Shown: in pieces, positions 9,826 through 16,663 of the stretch
Layout of the letters: the number at the start of each line of letters is the position of its first letter
How positions within the stretch are numbered: the first letter of the stretch is position 1
Assembly (NCBI GenBank): GCA_959606905.1
Contig: CAUHML010000029.1
Coordinates: 1-39,161, forward strand
Direction of reading: 5' to 3'
Length of the DNA stretch: 39,161 nucleotides
Source: an uncultured Bacteroides sp.
GTDB lineage: Bacteria; Bacteroidota; Bacteroidia; Bacteroidales; Bacteroidaceae
The notes under the pieces: model-generated
Databases searched by the model: none
What the model saw: only the letters and a program-made list of their open reading frames with translations
What the model was told of the DNA's origin: nothing
Made by a program: the position numbers and the translations under genes

Positions 9826-9869
9826 TAAAATAAAAAGAGGTTAGAACCCATTCGGTTTCTAACCTCTTT
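9826..9869 (-). terminator. Rho-independent terminator, originally of tRNA-Pro
   Basis: On the minus strand a 13-bp perfect stem (AAAGAGGTTAGAA at 9834-9846 with TTCTAACCTCTTT at 9857-9869) and 10-nt loop are followed by a T-rich tract (complement of 9826-9836). It lies directly downstream of the tRNA-Pro 3' remnant and ends 8 bp from the queA start codon. Before the island inserted, it would have ended the tRNA-Pro transcript. Confidence 0.8.
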
Positions 9870-9874
9870 AACCA

Positions 9875-9918
9875 GTCGGGGTGACTGGATTCGAACCAGC
9901 GACCACACGCCCCCCAGA
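9875..9918 (-). repeat. attL: 44-bp direct repeat, 3' remnant of tRNA-Pro
   Basis: These 44 bp are identical to 39109-39152. On the minus strand they carry the tRNA-Pro anticodon loop, variable region, T arm and 3' acceptor strand, but the 5' half of the tRNA is missing because element sequence follows. This is the usual result of a tyrosine integrase recombining into the 3' end of a tRNA gene. The remnant cannot make a tRNA. Confidence 0.92.
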
Positions 9919-10022
9919 GGTATTTTATTATTTTTATTAGTTGATATTACTTTTAATTATTGTTGTACATGGCTGAAAATCAAATAAGTAATTTCTATTA
10001 GATTTTACTTGTTTTGATTACA

Positions 10023-10048
10023 TGTGTTCCAAATGTGTTCCACTAAAA
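10023..10048 (+). repeat. Left integrase arm-type repeat
   Basis: These 26 bp are identical to 39040-39065 in the same orientation. Each copy contains two TGTGTTCC octamers spaced 11 bp apart (one helical turn). Paired short repeats flanking both core sites match what arm-type sites for a tyrosine integrase look like; function is inferred. Confidence 0.7.
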
Positions 10049-10084
10049 CAAAGAGCTATATACACGTGGTCTTAATATTGAGTG

Positions 10085-10092
10085 CAAAGATA
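10085..10092 (-). promoter_or_regulatory. Outward-facing -7-like box toward attL and queA
   Basis: The minus-strand reading is TATCTTTG, a match to the Bacteroides TAnnTTTG box. Transcription from it would leave the island through attL toward the terminator and queA. No clear -33 box was found at the ideal spacing. Confidence 0.35.
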
Positions 10093-10269
10093 ATGAATAA
10101 AATTGTTTCTTGAATCAATTAGTCTGTCTAAAAGTGCGGAACTATTATCAAATGCCTTCTTGAACTCCCTTTTTCCCTGTTTTGTATTTTTAACTTTTAT
10201 GATATCGTTTTGATTGTTTGTTGTTTATACTTGTAGAGTGCTCGCAAAATAGAACTCTCAATTTTTTCT

Positions 10270-10313
10270 ATCGTATTAGAGAATATAGAGGTATTAATAC
10301 TTCTCATAACGAT
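10270..10313. promoter_or_regulatory. Nested dyad upstream of the integrase gene
   Basis: A central palindrome GTATTAATAC (10291-10300) is flanked by an outer imperfect inverted repeat, ATCGTattaGAGAA (10270-10283) against TTCTCataACGAT (10301-10313). It ends 16 bp before the integrase ATG, a place where an operator or an mRNA hairpin would control integrase expression. The binding protein is unknown. Confidence 0.5.
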
Positions 10314-10329
10314 ATAAAAGACATTGAGT

Positions 10330-11607
10330 ATGATAAGTTTTGTAAAAAGGAATGATGTTGCTAATGCACAAGGATTATATGCTGTTCGTCTAAGAATATG
10401 CAAGGAACGACAGCGTAGGTATTTTTCTTTAAACATATTCGCGGATAATGAATACTGGGATGAGGAAAACGAATGTTTCCGTATTCTTAAGAATGTGAGA
10501 GATAAAAAGCAGAAAGAAGAAAACGAACAACGTAAACAGTATAATTATTTGCTGAATAGCTATAGGATGCAAGCGCAAGAAATAATAGAAAGCTTTCGAA
10601 GAGAGCACATAGATTGGACTTTAAATCAATTTGCAGACGCTTTCCTGAATAAATCGAAGCAAGGGAAAATAAAAGCTTATATGGAGAACCATATTAATAC
10701 TTTGCGTGAAACTGGGCATATTGGTAATGCTAATTGTTATGCTGCAACTTTAAATATGCTTGAGCATTATGATAGTAGATTGGATCAAAAGGTATTTTCA
10801 GAGATTGATATAAAGTTTGTGAATGGATTCGATATTTTCCTTCAAAAGAGAGGATGTAAAGGAAATACAAGAAAGTACTATTTTAAAGCATTGCGCAGCA
10901 TTTTAAATAAGGCTATTCAAGAAAAAGAAGCAACGGAGAAAACTTATCCTTTTGGTAAAGGTGGTTTTCAAATAGCAAAATTGGATGAAGAAACAGAAAA
11001 GCGTTATCTTCCTATGGAATATTGGAAAAAAATAAAAAATACAGTTTCGGAAAAGCCACAACGAGAGTACGCCCGCAAGCTATTTCTATTGTCATTTTAT
11101 TGCTATGGAATATCATTTATTGATATGGCATATTTGACAAGAAACAATATTGTAAAGTTTAATGGTGGAGAGTATATTGTCTACAAACGCCATAAAATAC
11201 AACATCAAAAGGGTGTGAAACCTATTAAGATTAAAATAACGAAAGAAATTGAGCGTTTATTAGATAGCCTTAAAGAGAATAGCCCTACAGTGGATGATTT
11301 TATTGTGCCAATAGTTTCTATTAGTGGTTATACTGGAGAAAAACTATATAATCACATCCGTTATAGGTATAAAAAATATAATGATTATTTGGCAGAGTTG
11401 GCACAAGAACTGCAAATAACTGATATGAAATTGACAACATATGTAAGTCGGCATACTATGGCGATGATGTTACAACGCAATGATGTTTCCCGTGAACATA
11501 TTTCCCAAATGTTGGGACATGCAGATATGAAAACTACCAATACTTATTTAGATAGCTTTGATACAACTGTAATAGATGAGGCTGCAAAGGTTTTATATGA
11601 CGTGTAA
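10330..11607 (+). CDS. int: Tyrosine integrase of the island
   Basis: This 425-residue site-specific recombinase has the Bacteroidetes IntDOT-like layout: an arm-binding N-terminus (~1-95), a SAM-like core-binding domain (~100-205) and a catalytic domain (~215-420). Visible catalytic features are K in the YKRHK beta-hairpin, R374/H375 in SRHTMA, the LGH motif, and the nucleophile Y406 in NTYLDSF. At the position where most relatives have the first catalytic arginine (FYxRGxSF), this protein reads FYCYGISF, with Y259. IntDOT of CTnDOT also lacks Arg I, so this need not mean inactivity. The ATG at 10330 is preferred to an upstream TTG at 10324. Its position beside attL and reading inward fits the integrase that made this insertion. 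Confidence 0.92.
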   Translation: MISFVKRNDVANAQGLYAVRLRICKERQRRYFSLNIFADNEYWDEENECFRILKNVRDKKQKEENEQRKQYNYLLNSYRMQAQEIIESFRREHIDWTLNQFADAFLNKSKQGKIKAYMENHINTLRETGHIGNANCYAATLNMLEHYDSRLDQKVFSEIDIKFVNGFDIFLQKRGCKGNTRKYYFKALRSILNKAIQEKEATEKTYPFGKGGFQIAKLDEETEKRYLPMEYWKKIKNTVSEKPQREYARKLFLLSFYCYGISFIDMAYLTRNNIVKFNGGEYIVYKRHKIQHQKGVKPIKIKITKEIERLLDSLKENSPTVDDFIVPIVSISGYTGEKLYNHIRYRYKKYNDYLAELAQELQITDMKLTTYVSRHTMAMMLQRNDVSREHISQMLGHADMKTTNTYLDSFDTTVIDEAAKVLYDV

Positions 11608-11713
11608 TTTTGAGATAGCGTTTCTGTGGGTATTCGTAACTTATTAAACCGAAGTTAAAAGTTCAATGAAGAAATAGGATTTAATGGATTCTGATATTTT
11701 TAACGAAAAAATA

Positions 11714-11744
11714 TTTGTTTTAAATGAAGTTGTTTGTAGTTTTG
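11714..11744 (+). promoter_or_regulatory. Bacteroides-type promoter for the xis/replication genes
   Basis: A TTTG box (11714-11717) and a TAGTTTTG box (11737-11744) are separated by 19 bp, matching the Bacteroides -33/-7 promoter layout. Transcription would start near 11751 and give a ~340-nt leader before the HTH gene at 12093. Confidence 0.6.
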
Positions 11745-11991
11745 CAGTGAGACTAGAATGGAGAGTCGAATTAACAAATTTATCGCTTAGTTCCCTGTTT
11801 CATTCCTCTCTGACGAAACGAATCTGTAACTTATTGCGTTTCTTAATATTTTCAGGATTCTTTTTTATCATTTTTGTATTAGGGTATACAAAGTAAAAGG
11901 TGGTAAAGGAGGCTTTTTTAGGCACAGATCTTTAAAAGTATATTCTGATTATATACGTGTGGAGCGGTATGTTTTGCCATACGGATAGCCC

Positions 11992-12037
11992 TCTTGGTTG
12001 GGGTCAAACCAAGAAAACTAACCCTAAAACTTTTTTA
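11992..12037 (+). promoter_or_regulatory. Hairpins in the leader of the excisionase gene
   Basis: TCTTGGTT (11992-11999) pairs perfectly with AACCAAGA (12007-12014) around a 7-nt loop. About 10 bases later CTAAAA/TTTTAG forms a short stem ending in a T-run. Hairpin plus U-tract 56 bp before the start codon resembles a leader attenuator. Confidence 0.4.
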
Positions 12038-12092
12038 GTATTAACCAGCTATGGGGATTAAAGTATTTTCTCATAGCATAAAATCGTTTATT

Positions 12093-12467
12093 ATGTTGTA
12101 TAATAATATACTACATGATGACGCATTGGTGGTACAATTAACGGTTAGTCAAATAAAGGCTATTATCAGAGATGTGCTCCAAGAGTCGCCATTATATTTA
12201 ACGAGTGAGAAATCTGAAACTCTTACTATTGAAGAAGTTTCAGAACTGACGGGTTACAAAAAGGCTACGCTTTATAAGTTAACCCATGAGCGAAAAATTC
12301 CTTTTCATAAGCCTGCACACGGTGGGCGAAGAATCTTTTTTAAACGGGCAGAAATCAATCAATGGTTAGAATCTAATCATTTTGAAACCTATGAAGAGTC
12401 TTTTGAGAATGTGAAAGGAAAGAAAGTTTTAAACTCTAAATTAAATAGTTATGAGAAAAGTAAATAG
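12093..12467 (+). CDS. Excisionase-like helix-turn-helix protein
   Basis: This is a 124-residue DNA-binding protein. The core TIEEVSELTGYKKATLYKLTHERKIPFHKP...RRIFFKRAEINQWLES is the MerR-like winged helix (HTH_17) found in excisionases. Such proteins bend att DNA so the integrase can excise the element, and often regulate the next genes. The ATG at 12093 gives the usual short N-terminus; an in-frame ATG at 12051 would add 14 residues. Its last 17 bp overlap the next gene, which suggests translational coupling. Confidence 0.85.
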   Translation: MLYNNILHDDALVVQLTVSQIKAIIRDVLQESPLYLTSEKSETLTIEEVSELTGYKKATLYKLTHERKIPFHKPAHGGRRIFFKRAEINQWLESNHFETYEESFENVKGKKVLNSKLNSYEKSK

Positions 12468-12807
12468 TGAAGATAAGAGAAAAGGTTTTGTATTTTATTG
12501 GGGATATTATGATGCAATGCAGAAACTGAGCAACAAAAATAAGCTCATTGCATTTGAAGCAATAGTACAATATGAACGTTATCAAGAACTGGATCTTGAA
12601 AAGTTGCCTAAACAGGTATATCCTATATTAATAATGGCTATACCAGGTATTGATAAAAGAATAGCTGAATATAATAAAAAGGTTGCGAAAAAGAGTGCGT
12701 CAGATTTTGAAGAGAATTCTGAAAGGAAAGTGTCGTTACCGTTCAAAAAGACTTTGTTAACAGCAAATGAGGATGAGTCTACAGAGAGTAAATATTTTGA
12801 AGATTGA
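12451..12807 (+). CDS. DUF6291-like protein
   Basis: This 118-residue protein opens with KRKGFVFYWGYYDAMQKLSNKNKLIAFEAIVQYE, a pattern seen in DUF6291 proteins near replication genes of phages and integrative elements. The C-terminal third is polar and probably disordered. The start overlaps the HTH gene by 17 bp and the primase-like gene follows, so a role in replication or its control is likely, but no activity can be read from the sequence. Confidence 0.75.
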   Translation: MRKVNSEDKRKGFVFYWGYYDAMQKLSNKNKLIAFEAIVQYERYQELDLEKLPKQVYPILIMAIPGIDKRIAEYNKKVAKKSASDFEENSERKVSLPFKKTLLTANEDESTESKYFED

Positions 12808-12808
12808 A

Positions 12809-12838
12809 TCAATTTTGCTCAATTTTGCTCAATTTTGA
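12809..12838 (+). repeat. Three tandem 10-bp repeats before the primase gene
   Basis: TCAATTTTGC occurs at 12809-12818 and 12819-12828, and a third copy with one change (TCAATTTTGA) at 12829-12838. The period of exactly one helical turn next to a replication gene is iteron-like. It could also be a binding site for the upstream HTH protein. Confidence 0.55.
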
Positions 12839-12875
12839 AATGGTTTTATTGTTTAACTGTTTAATTATCAACAAA

Positions 12876-13880
12876 ATGAAGAATGATGAAAAACTTCTAA
12901 AAGATAGAGTTAATAAGAATGATAATTCTAAAGAAAAAATAGAAAAGAAAAAAAATAAAAATATAAATGAAAAAGGAGCTAGCGGAATCTTTACTCCCTT
13001 GGATGTACCGATAGTGTCAGTGTTTGAAAATCATTATAGTAAAGAACCTCTTTATGAAGTGAGATTAGATAAGTTCTTGCATACGACTAAGTTTAAAACA
13101 CAAGTTGAAGAATACAGAGCTAGTACTGATGATGAGTTTAGAAGAAAAATTAAAGGAAGTCTTAGGTGTGTAACACCAAGTGGAACATTTAGCCAAAGAC
13201 AAGAATCTAGCATTATAAAACATACTGAATTAATATGCGTAGATATTGATGCAAAAGATAATCCAATGTTTGATTTGGCAAAGGCTAAACACATGATTGG
13301 TGAATGTTGTCCGAGTTTGTATTATGCAGGCTTATCGCTTAGTGGGGAGGGTATATTTCTTATATTTAGAATCTCGAATCCGGAATTTCATAAACAGCAT
13401 TTTGAGGCTCTAGCAGAGTTTTTAAGTAGAAAGTTTGAATTGCAAGTTGATAGGAGTGTTAAAAGCCCTGTTAGTTTGAGGGTGGTAAGTTATGATCTGA
13501 CCCCTTATTATAACCCTAATCCTGTTCCATTTCCATATACAATGGAGACTGATGTTAAATCTGGACATGTAATAAGAACAGTAACCCAAAAAGAAAATAT
13601 TCTTAAGCGTGTAAAAAAGGCTGTTTCAATCATCCAAGCAGAACGGATTGATATTACTAATCAATATCAGAATTGGTTCAAGATAGGATGTGCATTAGCT
13701 TATGAGTTTGGTGAGGATGGGAGATATTGGTTTCACATGATTAGCCGTGTGTATAAAGATTATAATGAAGGTGGTTGTGATATTCAATATAATCGGTGTC
13801 TGAAATACAAAAAAGACGATGGAGCTAAGATTGGAACATTCTTTTATTTATGTAAACGCTATGGAGTAAATTATGAGTAA
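12876..13880 (+). CDS. VirE_N / PriCT_2 primase-like replication protein
   Basis: This 334-residue protein resembles the BT4734/BF3469 group. After a charged, lysine-rich start, residues ~30-185 match a VirE N-terminal-type domain (LICVDIDAKDNP, YYAGLSLSGEGIFLIFRI), whose fold is related to the archaeo-eukaryotic primase palm. Residues ~235-325 match a PriCT_2 primase C-terminal domain (NWFKIGCALAYEFGEDGRYWFHMISRVYKDY...). It probably primes or initiates replication of the excised island. In many relatives this part is joined to a DUF3987 ATPase, which is absent here. The ATG at 12876 avoids a hydrophobic, repeat-encoded upstream extension from 12804. Confidence 0.8.
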   Translation: MKNDEKLLKDRVNKNDNSKEKIEKKKNKNINEKGASGIFTPLDVPIVSVFENHYSKEPLYEVRLDKFLHTTKFKTQVEEYRASTDDEFRRKIKGSLRCVTPSGTFSQRQESSIIKHTELICVDIDAKDNPMFDLAKAKHMIGECCPSLYYAGLSLSGEGIFLIFRISNPEFHKQHFEALAEFLSRKFELQVDRSVKSPVSLRVVSYDLTPYYNPNPVPFPYTMETDVKSGHVIRTVTQKENILKRVKKAVSIIQAERIDITNQYQNWFKIGCALAYEFGEDGRYWFHMISRVYKDYNEGGCDIQYNRCLKYKKDDGAKIGTFFYLCKRYGVNYE

Positions 13881-14040
13881 AAGCAGTGAATTGTAGGCTG
13901 TTTAAAATGTATTGTTGGTTAAATAATGATAACGAATATAAACGATGCAGTCGTTTGTTATTGCTAGCTAATTATAATTTTAAGATGTAATATGCTTATA
14001 TCCAAATTTTTAATGATATAGCATATTACTAGTTGAGCAA

Positions 14041-14095
14041 AGGGGAAGTGTGAACGTATGTTACGTGCTTCTCCTTTACTAATTTTTATTATCGT
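14041..14095 (+). terminator. Terminator after the replication module
   Basis: A G/U-containing stem joins AAAGGGGAAGTGTG with CGTGCTTCTCCTTT and is followed by a T-rich tract (ACTAATTTTTATT). It lies ~160 bp after the primase-like gene and would end that operon. Confidence 0.6.
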
Positions 14096-14162
14096 ATTAA
14101 TAATATAACCCAAAGCAAAGAAAACAATACTCCTTAATCAGAGTGTTTTTAAGTAATTTTAC

Positions 14163-14170
14163 TATCTTTG
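14163..14170 (+). promoter_or_regulatory. -7 box for the candidate RNA
   Basis: TATCTTTG matches TAnnTTTG exactly and lies just before the structured region, giving a predicted start near 14177. Only a T-run, not a clean TTTG, lies upstream near the -33 region. Confidence 0.5.
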
Positions 14171-14176
14171 CAAAGT

Positions 14177-14400
14177 CACAAATAGTGGCAAATGTAATAG
14201 TGAAAGTGTTTCGCTTTTATCCTGTGTAGGAAATCTGACAGTTTCAAAAAAGCAGGGGTAAGCAATGACATTCATCACTTGGGTAGCGTATGTTCAAAAG
14301 ACATATACTAAACAGGTGTGGAGTATTGTTTATTTGCTTTTGGGTTTTGTCAGAACCTCCTACACAATAAACGAATGGCTCCACACTTGAACCAATACAA
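14177..14400 (+). ncRNA. Candidate structured, pseudoknotted RNA
   Basis: Base pairing visible in the sequence: hairpin AGTGAAA (14199-14205)/TTTCGCT (14209-14215); long-range helix TGTGTAGGA (14223-14231)/TCCTACACA (14358-14366), continued by TCTGACA (14234-14240)/TGTCAGA (14348-14354) across a small internal loop; local hairpin GTATGT (14288-14293)/ACATAT (14301-14306). A second long-range helix, CAGGTGTGGAG (14313-14323)/CTCCACACTTG (14379-14389), extended by GTTTAT (14328-14333)/ATAAAC (14367-14372), crosses the first and so makes a pseudoknot. A -7 box precedes it and no ORF spans it. The 3' end is not defined by a clear terminator. The family was not recognised; a trans-acting RNA, an oriT-like element or a cis regulator are all possible. 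Confidence 0.6.
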
Positions 14401-14471
14401 TAATTTTAAGTTCTTGAATTACAGTATATTTAATTTAAATCAATAGCTAAACGATACCAAAATATTCCCAT

Positions 14472-14526
14472 TAAAAACAGATGTGCCCTATACTTTACTA
14501 GACGGCAATAATTTTGGGGCACATCT
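14472..14526 (-). terminator. Terminator of the TIR gene
   Basis: On the minus strand a perfect 10-bp stem (AGATGTGCCC at 14479-14488 with GGGCACATCT at 14517-14526) is followed by GTTTTTAA. It lies ~115 bp downstream of the TIR gene stop. The 28-nt loop is long for a terminator, so it could also be the 3' structure of the neighbouring RNA. Confidence 0.5.
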
Positions 14527-14640
14527 CTATTTGGAACCAGATATGAATTATTTAATCATATAGATTTAGACAAATGAACTATATCATTTAGACAATTCGA
14601 TTCCCGAGAGTAAGTCTATCTATAAATTTTAATGCAAAAA

Positions 14641-15528
14641 CTAATACAATAATGCATTAGGGTTAAAATGCATTCCTAATGTATTGAACTCTTTAGCAAT
14701 ATCTTTTTTCCATGCGCCTCGGCCATCATATGAAACATAGACGACACCATCAACATCTCCAGGCTTTTCTACCTCTTCTTTAATTAAGGCACAAACTCTC
14801 TCGCGCCCAAGTTTTCCTATAAGATATCCGTGTTCAAAAACTACATTTTGCCTTGCTCTTGGCTGTACGTTTGGACAATCCTTCGAGGCTCCTTTATCAC
14901 ACGGAGTATATAATACTATTGCATAACAAACGTTTGTGAAAGCTTCTATTTTTTCAATTATCGTTTTACCTGTATTCGGTTGTTCATGCAGAATAATGGG
15001 ATTATAACCCATATCAGTTATAAACCGTGCAACCTCATTTTTCAATCCACTATCGTGGCCATGAACAATAAAAACATCTTTATTTCCCATATTAACTTTT
15101 ACACTTCTGTCATTATTATCATTTGGTGCTGTCTGTGGAATTAAAGGTAATTGACCCATTATACTCTCAAGGCAGACAACTTTTTCATTTATTTGTTGCT
15201 TAGCTTCTTTGATAATATCTTCACCAAATAATCTTGTTGGATCTCCGGTACGACCATATACTCTATAATAGGATTGAGGCGAATCGTTATCGTCAAAAGA
15301 ACGGCTTATCAATTCGCTATTATATGAATCCCATTTTTTATAATCTGCAAGAAATGAATTTTTCTCATCTTCGTCATATTCCTTTATTTTAACAATCGTT
15401 CTGTAGCGCACAATGGTTGTGTCATCTTCGCTAACTTCACGTTTTAGCAAGTCGCAACCTTTTGCAATCTGAGACTTCAACCATAATTCGAATTCTTCCT
15501 TTTTCTTGATAAGATTTCCTGTAGCCAT
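14641..15528 (-). CDS. TIR-domain (PF10137-type) defence effector
   Basis: This 295-residue protein has two parts. Residues ~150-295 match the TIR-like nucleotide-binding domain seen in CBASS Cap12 and Pycsar effectors: KDVFIVHGHD (150-159), PIILHEQPNTGKTIIEKIE (177-195; E192 is a likely catalytic Glu), RARQNVVFEHGYLIGKLGRERVCAL and GAWKKDIAKEF. This family typically cleaves NAD+ when activated, killing or arresting the cell. Residues 1-140 form a different, helical/charged domain that probably senses the trigger or oligomerises. No cyclic-nucleotide synthase lies nearby, so its activator is unknown. It is transcribed divergently from the XRE/restriction operon and converges on the candidate RNA. 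Confidence 0.85.
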   Translation of the reverse strand: MATGNLIKKKEEFELWLKSQIAKGCDLLKREVSEDDTTIVRYRTIVKIKEYDEDEKNSFLADYKKWDSYNSELISRSFDDNDSPQSYYRVYGRTGDPTRLFGEDIIKEAKQQINEKVVCLESIMGQLPLIPQTAPNDNNDRSVKVNMGNKDVFIVHGHDSGLKNEVARFITDMGYNPIILHEQPNTGKTIIEKIEAFTNVCYAIVLYTPCDKGASKDCPNVQPRARQNVVFEHGYLIGKLGRERVCALIKEEVEKPGDVDGVVYVSYDGRGAWKKDIAKEFNTLGMHFNPNALLY

Positions 15529-15547
15529 AAATCCAAATAGTTTTTTG

Positions 15548-15555
15548 CAAAGATA
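15548..15555 (-). promoter_or_regulatory. -7 box for the TIR gene
   Basis: The minus-strand reading TATCTTTG is a perfect TAnnTTTG match 20 bp upstream of the TIR start codon. No -33 TTTG box is evident at the ideal spacing. Confidence 0.5.
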
Positions 15556-15649
15556 CGAATTTCGCAGAACAAATTGATGATTTAATCATTTTTTTGTGTT
15601 CTTCTGCAATATATAACCTGATAAATCAAATATATTCCCATATAATTTG

Positions 15650-15657
15650 TATCTTTG
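15650..15657 (+). promoter_or_regulatory. -7 box for the XRE/restriction operon
   Basis: TATCTTTG lies 26 bp before the XRE start codon. With the TIR -7 box on the opposite strand it forms a ~100-bp divergent promoter region, so one bound regulator could influence both directions. Confidence 0.5.
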
Positions 15658-15683
15658 TAACCATATTGGATAGTCATATAAAT

Positions 15684-15887
15684 ATGGAGCGTAAATTACT
15701 GAACCGAATCAAAGTCGTTCTCGCAGAGAAAAACAGAAGTAATAAATGGCTCTCGGAACAATTGGATAAAGATCCTGCCATAATCTCCAAATGGGTTACC
15801 AATACAACACAACCCAATGTAGAGACGCTGATTCAAATATCCAAAGTTTTGGGTGTAACCGTGGATGACTTGTTGAGAACGGAATAA
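15684..15887 (+). CDS. Small XRE-family regulator
   Basis: This 67-residue protein is essentially a single lambda-repressor-like helix-turn-helix (NKWLSEQLDKDPAIISKWVTNTTQPNVETLIQISKVLGVTVDDLL). The ATG at 15684 is chosen because it follows a -7 box and gives the usual compact size; the frame stays open upstream to 15594 but that part has no HTH character. It is the first gene of the restriction operon, 7 bp before the DUF2971 gene. Proteins of this type often act as controllers that delay restriction after entry into a new host; here that is inference. Confidence 0.85.
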   Translation: MERKLLNRIKVVLAEKNRSNKWLSEQLDKDPAIISKWVTNTTQPNVETLIQISKVLGVTVDDLLRTE

Positions 15888-15894
15888 TAAATTT

Positions 15895-16659
15895 ATGGAA
15901 GCAGTCAAATTATATAAATATCTAGATTTTACCGGTGGATTGATGATGCTACATTATAGTAATCTTCAATTTACCAATGCTACGCAGTTGAACGACCCGT
16001 TTGATTGTCACCCGTCGTTAATTGATTTCTCCAATGTTCCGAAAGAAGCGTGTGGAGGATGGACTCCGGAAATAATTGAAGAATTGAGAAGAGATCCATT
16101 TCGTAGAACCAGAGAAGAGGTGTGGATATGCAGCCTTTCTAAAATCTATGATTCAATCTTGATGTGGAGTTATTATAGCAAGCATAAAGGGATCTGTATT
16201 GGCCTGGATATGGAGAAAGCCAAAAAGTATCTTTCGATAATACAAGGAACAATCATGATTGGTTGTTCTGAGGTGGAAGTACAATACAAGGATATTGTAG
16301 AGAAGCCTAATTATTTTAGGGATGCAGAAGATTTCTTCCGTTATCAATTATCTACAAAAGCAAAAGCTTGGGAACATGAACAAGAGGTCAGACTGTTTAT
16401 TTTAGATCCTTGGCCGACATATATGAGTTTATTGCCGGATCAGAATGATGAAAAAGGTCCGATTGATTGGAAAGAGGTTCGGGCTTTTCCTGAAATCGGA
16501 GGAGAGTGCTTTGAGTCTGTCTATCTGGGAATCAATATGGATACAGATGAGAAATCAAAAATAATAAGCGTTGCACGAAAATTAAATCCTGACATTAAGA
16601 TTTACCAAATGGGAATTGATGCAAATGCTTTTAAGTTGAATACTGAATTGATAAAATAG
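15895..16659 (+). CDS. DUF2971 protein
   Basis: This 254-residue protein has the DUF2971 pattern: KLYKYLDF near the start, LQFTNATQLNDPFDCHPSL, then ILMWSYYSKHKGICIGLDM and a later KAKAWEHEQEVRLFI motif. The biochemical function of the family is not established, although its members are frequent in bacterial defence islands. The conserved W-S-x-Y and K-x-W-x-x-E-x-E-x-R residues suggest an enzyme. It sits between the XRE regulator (7 bp) and hsdM (4 bp), so it is expressed with the restriction system. Confidence 0.85.
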   Translation: MEAVKLYKYLDFTGGLMMLHYSNLQFTNATQLNDPFDCHPSLIDFSNVPKEACGGWTPEIIEELRRDPFRRTREEVWICSLSKIYDSILMWSYYSKHKGICIGLDMEKAKKYLSIIQGTIMIGCSEVEVQYKDIVEKPNYFRDAEDFFRYQLSTKAKAWEHEQEVRLFILDPWPTYMSLLPDQNDEKGPIDWKEVRAFPEIGGECFESVYLGINMDTDEKSKIISVARKLNPDIKIYQMGIDANAFKLNTELIK

Positions 16660-16663
16660 TAAA

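Larger units (their letters stand above)
9919..10329. other. Left-end intergenic region of the island
   Basis: This 411-bp gap holds the left 26-bp arm repeat (10023-10048), an outward-facing minus-strand -7-like box (10085-10092), and a large dyad just upstream of the integrase (10270-10313). No gene was identified in it. Confidence 0.7.
11608..12092. other. Long leader region before the excisionase gene
   Basis: This 485-bp gap has no gene supported by composition or homology. It holds a well-formed Bacteroides promoter (11714-11744) and, over 300 bp later, stable hairpins (11992-12037) just before the next gene. It looks like a long structured mRNA leader. Confidence 0.55.
13881..14640. 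other. 760-bp gene-free region
   Basis: No credible coding sequence lies here on either strand. It holds a hairpin after the primase gene, a Bacteroides-type -7 box, a candidate structured RNA (~14177-14400) and the likely terminator of the TIR gene. Confidence 0.7.

Noticed and set aside
11684..11896. A 70-residue open frame in the leader before the excisionase gene
   Set aside because: It has no recognisable domain, starts upstream of the -7 promoter box and crosses the leader. It is more likely untranslated.
14163..14640. A retron (msr/msd RNA with TIR effector)
   Set aside because: A structured RNA next to a TIR gene resembles a retron layout, but there is no reverse transcriptase anywhere in the window.
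14641..15528. A complete CBASS or Pycsar operon
   Set aside because: Only the TIR effector is present. No CD-NTase or cyclase gene lies nearby.
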